From: Enterobacteriaceae bacterium 89
GTDB lineage: Bacteria > Pseudomonadota > Gammaproteobacteria > Enterobacterales > Enterobacteriaceae
Assembly (NCBI GenBank): GCA_014156375.1
Contig: RQJH01000002.1
Location: forward strand, 1-62,330
Reading direction: 5' to 3'
Length of the DNA: 62,330 bases
A program made the position numbers and the translations under genes. Positions within the stretch are counted from its first letter, which is position 1. Each line of letters starts with the position of its first letter. Shown here one piece after another: positions 58,915-62,330 of the stretch. The notes beneath the pieces are model-generated. The model was not told where the DNA came from. It did no database searches and saw nothing but the letters and a program-made list of their open reading frames with translations.

Positions 58915-59634
58915 ATGAAACGCTATTTGATAAATTTGATAATATTAACTATGCCTCTTGGATGCGTGTCTAAGCCACCGTCACAAGTGATTTATCGTTA
59001 CGATGAGAATCGTTATCTTGAGTTAACAGGATATGATTGCCAGGGGGATCTTTGGTATCACGATATTAAAAGAAACATTCATTACGATCTTTCTCCAAAC
59101 CCCGTTTATAGAGTTTTTACTGGTGAATACATTCACCCATCAGAAAGATACATTCTTGTTCCCAGCTGGGAACCGACTGCTTACACTATATCCAGAGACT
59201 ATGGAAAAACATGGTCTGTTGCCAACTACATGCAAAACTCATTAGATATTGAAATAGGGAAAGATGGTTATCCTCACGACCAACCAGAGGGGGAATATGT
59301 AAAATCAATAACTGTTGCAAATGACCAGGCTTTTATCACGACAAAACAAGGTCATTTATATATGTCTTCCTACCCTGTTGATGATCCTCGCTTAATGCCG
59401 GGTGGGGCTGGAATCGATTATACAATTGAGTTTAATGGGGAAATAGAAAATAACCATCTTGACCCTAAATCTCCAGGGAATGCATGGGGGACACTACTTT
59501 TTATGAAAGAGGCTTTGGCTGATTATGCTTATGAAGATGATATTAAATATAAAAATCTTCCAAATAAAGTGCCAGACGTTAAAGTTTATAAAGGCTGGAA
59601 TCATATGCGCTGTGATATGAATGCAGGACGATAA
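58915..59634 (+). CDS. Tli3-like immunity lipoprotein
   Basis: The 239-residue product has a lipoprotein-like signal (MKRYLINLIILTMPLGC) although the lipobox PLGC is not perfect. The mature part begins with YRYDENRYLELTGYDCQGDL, which resembles immunity proteins paired with Tle3 lipases. GGGGAG lies five bases before the ATG. It should protect the periplasm from the effector encoded ten bases upstream. A 45-codon longer frame overlaps the effector and is rejected. Confidence 0.75.
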   Translation: MKRYLINLIILTMPLGCVSKPPSQVIYRYDENRYLELTGYDCQGDLWYHDIKRNIHYDLSPNPVYRVFTGEYIHPSERYILVPSWEPTAYTISRDYGKTWSVANYMQNSLDIEIGKDGYPHDQPEGEYVKSITVANDQAFITTKQGHLYMSSYPVDDPRLMPGGAGIDYTIEFNGEIENNHLDPKSPGNAWGTLLFMKEALADYAYEDDIKYKNLPNKVPDVKVYKGWNHMRCDMNAGR

Positions 59635-59636
59635 AA

Positions 59637-59897
59637 ATGAAAGGTGTAATCAGATTAAACGACCCGCTGGAGAACGGCGGGTATGTTAACAAGGCTTCCG
59701 GTAGCCTGTTTATGGGGATTCCTGCCGCAGTGCAGGGAGATACCGTTGTATGCGTACCTCATAAAGGCACGTTCCCTATAAACGAATGTGATATTACATG
59801 GAAGATGAACGGCATGGGTGTGGTTGTTGATGGTTGCAAGGCTGCCTGTGGCTGCAAAATCAAGACGACATTACCAACAGCGGGATCAAAAAAATGA
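59637..59897 (+). CDS. PAAR-domain spike-tip protein
   Basis: The 86-residue product (MKGVIRLNDPLENGGYV..., GMGVVVDGCKAACGCKI) is a PAAR-like cone that caps VgrG and carries cargo. The paired cysteines near the end are common in this group. It begins two bases after the immunity gene. Confidence 0.85.
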   Translation: MKGVIRLNDPLENGGYVNKASGSLFMGIPAAVQGDTVVCVPHKGTFPINECDITWKMNGMGVVVDGCKAACGCKIKTTLPTAGSKK

Positions 59898-61288
59898 AGT
59901 GGGAACTTCCGAGAGAAAACTATTTCGTTAAGAAGCCTGACTATCCTGTGTTTTCGATGCTACTAATTATCTTACTTGTTTTTTGTGGGGCTGCAATTTT
60001 AGAATTGATGGGATGGCCTGAAGGTAAAAAATTCAATAATGAATTTTACATCGCTATTGCTTATCCTGCTTCACGATGGAGTCTTGCCTTATTGGCGATA
60101 ATTACCTTTATTGTCCGACTTTTAAGATTTGATTTTTATGCTACGGATTATCTTGCTCGCAAGGGAATGTGCGATTTTAAAAATAGTGCAATCGGATCGT
60201 TGCCATTAATTGATAGTTCAATGGTTCTTCCAGTTGAATACTTGTCTCTTAAAATCCAGGGTATAGAAGGAGAAGCCCCAATTAGTCCAGCCACCCCTCT
60301 TAAAATAGAGTTAGGTGATGAGTCATTCAACAGTTCAAGGCTTAATAATGTCATGGTGAAGTTACTTGAGCCATTAGGAAAGCAGATTGGAAAATCGGGC
60401 AATTTTTTCAACGTTTGGATTTATGCCAAGAACAGTGATGAATCTTTGAGTGACGAAGTACGCAGTGTATTAACGCTTATTAAAGCGCCAATGAACTTAT
60501 TAAAGTCGATCAACATACTTCAGGAATCACCGGGGTACGACTTGATCAATACATGGATTGATGAGGACTTTTCTTACCAACGATTGTTTATCAATATTGA
60601 ATTGCATAGTGACGAGGAAACTACATTTTTTGAAAATGCTACGGCATTTCTGTTTGATAACTCACCTCGTGAAGAGGACTCCCCTGTGTATCTGTTAAGA
60701 ATGATGGATTCTCAACACAACAAGATAAGGGAAACATCTAAAGTCTTTTTCTCTGCAAAACAACTTGAACCCTCATCTCTGAAAAAAATCTTTTCCTGCA
60801 GTCTTGGCAAAAAGGAAAAAGAAAACCTTTACACCGCTCTGAGTGAGAACAAGACCGGAGTTGAGCAAGACAAGCGTTATGAGCTGGAGAAAGTTACCGG
60901 AGAGCCTACAAAATCACAGAAATGGGTAACACTGGCCCTTGCTGCTGAAGCTGTTCAATACGGGCAGGGAAATCAGCTAGTAGCCGCACAAATGGATGAT
61001 AAAATTTATGTTGGCATGCTTGCGGAGAAATACCCCGGCTGGTGGCGAGAACCACCGGATTTTATGGCTATTGTATATGGCATCATTTCAACGCTGATAG
61101 TATTAATCCCTGTGTGGATGCTAATATCCTTCATTGCAGATAAGCTATCAAAAAACGATACGGTTGTTTTTATTTTTGCTGAAGTCATTGCGACAGTGGC
61201 AGTGACTTATGTTTCTGGAGCGATGATTCACACTTATATACTGGATGAAGCACAGCGAAACATGGGGGTTTATCATTCTGACTGGTGA
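59894..61288 (+). CDS. Unknown membrane protein of the secretion island
   Basis: The 464-residue protein has two N-terminal membrane helices (about 19-38 and 61-77) and two C-terminal ones (about 392-413 and 422-442), with a large soluble middle part. The ATG overlaps the PAAR stop by four bases (ATGA), so it is co-translated. I recognise no family. It could be a second effector acting in the membrane, an adaptor, or an accessory immunity protein. No separate immunity gene follows. Confidence 0.65.
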   Translation: MKWELPRENYFVKKPDYPVFSMLLIILLVFCGAAILELMGWPEGKKFNNEFYIAIAYPASRWSLALLAIITFIVRLLRFDFYATDYLARKGMCDFKNSAIGSLPLIDSSMVLPVEYLSLKIQGIEGEAPISPATPLKIELGDESFNSSRLNNVMVKLLEPLGKQIGKSGNFFNVWIYAKNSDESLSDEVRSVLTLIKAPMNLLKSINILQESPGYDLINTWIDEDFSYQRLFINIELHSDEETTFFENATAFLFDNSPREEDSPVYLLRMMDSQHNKIRETSKVFFSAKQLEPSSLKKIFSCSLGKKEKENLYTALSENKTGVEQDKRYELEKVTGEPTKSQKWVTLALAAEAVQYGQGNQLVAAQMDDKIYVGMLAEKYPGWWREPPDFMAIVYGIISTLIVLIPVWMLISFIADKLSKNDTVVFIFAEVIATVAVTYVSGAMIHTYILDEAQRNMGVYHSDW

Positions 61289-61297
61289 CAAAAGAAA

Positions 61298-61315
61298 AGC
61301 GCCCTTACGGGCGCT
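61298..61315. terminator. Terminator at the end of the secretion island
   Basis: AGCGCCC-TTAC-GGGCGCT followed by CGCTTTC; it lies between convergent genes. Confidence 0.75.
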
Positions 61316-61339
61316 CGCTTTCTCACTCAAAATAAAAAA

Positions 61340-61930
61340 TCAGAAAATCCCGGCCAACAGCCCTATTCCGGTCAGCGTGGCGCAGCCGCCGAGGATCCGC
61401 GACCAGCGCTGAGAAAACGAAGAATGGGTAAGGTGCCAGCCGATGCCCAGCCCGGCAATGTGCAGACCGGCGGTGGCGATAACCATGCCCGCCAGCGCGC
61501 CAAACGAGTGTGAAAGCTCAGAGCCGTGCGCCAGCCCGTGGAAAATGGCGAACGCGCCGATGATCACCGCCCCAATCAGCGCAGGCAGCTTGAGCTGCAC
61601 GCCAACCATGATCCCCAGCCCCAGCAGCGAAGCCGCAACGATGGTTTCGGTGCCGCCAATAGAGATCCCCGCCATACCCGCCAGCGCGCCGATCAGCAGC
61701 AGCGTGGCAAAGGCCAGCGGTGCCAGCCACCACTGCCTGGTGTTCATCGCACTCCAGACGCCCACCAGCAGCATCACGATCAGGTGATCCGCCCCGGTCA
61801 GCGGATGTAAAAAGCCCTCAACAAAGCCCATTTCATGATGCGCCCCGCCATCATGGCCCACGTGCGCCAGCGCCACTCCGGGCATCAGAGCCAACAACGA
61901 TAAAACGGCGGTCCTGCTTGTAACACGCAT
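61340..61930 (-). CDS. hupE: HupE/UreJ-family nickel permease
   Basis: The 196-residue protein has a signal-like N-terminus ending VALAHVGHDG, six membrane helices and the family motif HPLTGADH. HupE proteins import nickel for hydrogenase. AGGAG lies seven bases before the ATG. It follows hypC in the same operon. Substrate is inferred from the neighbours, since cobalt or urease-linked forms also exist. Confidence 0.87.
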   Translation of the reverse strand: MRVTSRTAVLSLLALMPGVALAHVGHDGGAHHEMGFVEGFLHPLTGADHLIVMLLVGVWSAMNTRQWWLAPLAFATLLLIGALAGMAGISIGGTETIVAASLLGLGIMVGVQLKLPALIGAVIIGAFAIFHGLAHGSELSHSFGALAGMVIATAGLHIAGLGIGWHLTHSSFSQRWSRILGGCATLTGIGLLAGIF

Positions 61931-61969
61931 AACTTTTCTCCTGATGATTAACAATTCCTTTGCGGTATT

Positions 61970-62224
61970 TTATGAGCCGTGGCTCAGCAATACCCCTTGC
62001 ATCTGTTTCAGCGCCGCAAGCGTAAGCAGCGCCTCTTCTTCATCCAGCAGGCTCATGGCAAAGCCAACGTGGACCAGCGCCCAGCGACCGACCAGCCGCT
62101 GCGGCGTCCCTTCACAAACCAGAGAAATATTGATATTTACCTTCACGCCAGAGACATCCGCCGTGGCAAGTTGATGACTGTCTTCCCCAACGGCGATAAT
62201 TTTCGCGGGTACGCCAAGACACAT
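61970..62224 (-). CDS. hypC: HypC/HybG-family hydrogenase chaperone
   Basis: The 84-residue protein starts MCLGVPAKI with the conserved Cys2 that carries the Fe(CN)2CO group between HypD and the hydrogenase large subunit. It starts 10 bases after the hypA stop with AAGGAA upstream. HypC and HybG cannot be separated without the rest of the operon. Confidence 0.9.
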   Translation of the reverse strand: MCLGVPAKIIAVGEDSHQLATADVSGVKVNINISLVCEGTPQRLVGRWALVHVGFAMSLLDEEEALLTLAALKQMQGVLLSHGS

Positions 62225-62233
62225 AACGATTCC

Positions 62234-62330
62234 TTATTCGATTTCCAGTTGCCTGATGCGCAGGCTGTCGCCGCTGGCGATATCCAGCCGGCAACCACCG
62301 CAGTGCGGACAGGGTGTGGCATGGCGGTTG
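62234..62330 (-). CDS. hypA: HypA/HybF nickel-insertion protein, 3' part only
   Basis: The visible C-terminus reads CPHCGGCRLDI...GDSLRIRQLEIE, with one CxxC half of the HypA zinc site. HypA loads nickel into hydrogenase. The 5' part lies beyond the window. Confidence 0.8.
   Translation of the reverse strand, partial: NRHATPCPHCGGCRLDIASGDSLRIRQLEIE

Overview
The window is chromosomal DNA of an enteric gamma-proteobacterium of the Enterobacteriaceae, probably Enterobacter, Leclercia, Lelliottia or a close relative. Almost every backbone gene has the length, order and motifs of its Escherichia coli counterpart: paa, tynA, fea, ydbH-ynbE-ydbL, ldhA, hslJ, nifJ/ydbK, ompN, ttcA, zntB, dgcM, mppA, mpaA, ycjG, tpx and tyrR. 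The small RNAs MicC and FnrS lie in their expected gaps. Genus level is inference; no rRNA is present.

Region 1 (1-26.7 kb) is an aromatic-amine and phenylacetate catabolic block. After a Hok-type toxin gene and a small secreted protein come paaY, paaX and paaKJIHGFEDCBA, all on the minus strand. paaZ and tynA run divergently, and feaB and feaR follow. TynA oxidises phenylethylamine to phenylacetaldehyde and FeaB oxidises that to phenylacetate. PaaK makes the CoA ester, PaaABCDE epoxidises the ring, PaaG and PaaZ isomerise and open it, and PaaF, PaaH and PaaJ carry out beta-oxidation. Candidate PaaX, CRP and FeaR sites are visible in the control regions.

The tynA-feaB junction is interrupted by about 7.3 kb (16.7-24.0 kb) carrying an adhesin locus. 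It holds a trimeric autotransporter, a BamE/OmpA-domain lipoprotein like TpgA of Acinetobacter, an unrecognised exported protein, a short winged-helix regulator, and a MarT/FidL-like membrane regulator pair. This is the best candidate for a poorly described system.

Region 2 (26.7-40.3 kb) is backbone: envelope lipid-transport genes, fermentation genes (ldhA, nifJ), the OmpN porin with MicC, ttcA, FnrS with an FNR box, and zntB. It also has two or three small genes, including a 45-residue proline-rich one.

Region 3 (40.5-46.8 kb) has a chemoreceptor without a periplasmic domain, an MHYT-GGDEF-EAL protein and DgcM. Next comes a gene of unknown function whose leader has the architecture of a phage C4 antisense RNA switch. 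Region 4 (46.9-53.8 kb) is murein-peptide recycling (mppA, mpaA, ycjG), tpx, an AbrB-family membrane protein and tyrR. Four REP-type repeats lie in regions 1, 3 and 4.

Region 5 (54.2-61.3 kb) is an AT-rich type VI secretion cargo island: VgrG with a C-terminal adaptor-like extension, a Tle3-like lipase, a Tli3-like immunity lipoprotein, a PAAR protein and an unknown membrane protein. The window ends inside a hydrogenase-accessory operon (hypA', hypC, hupE).
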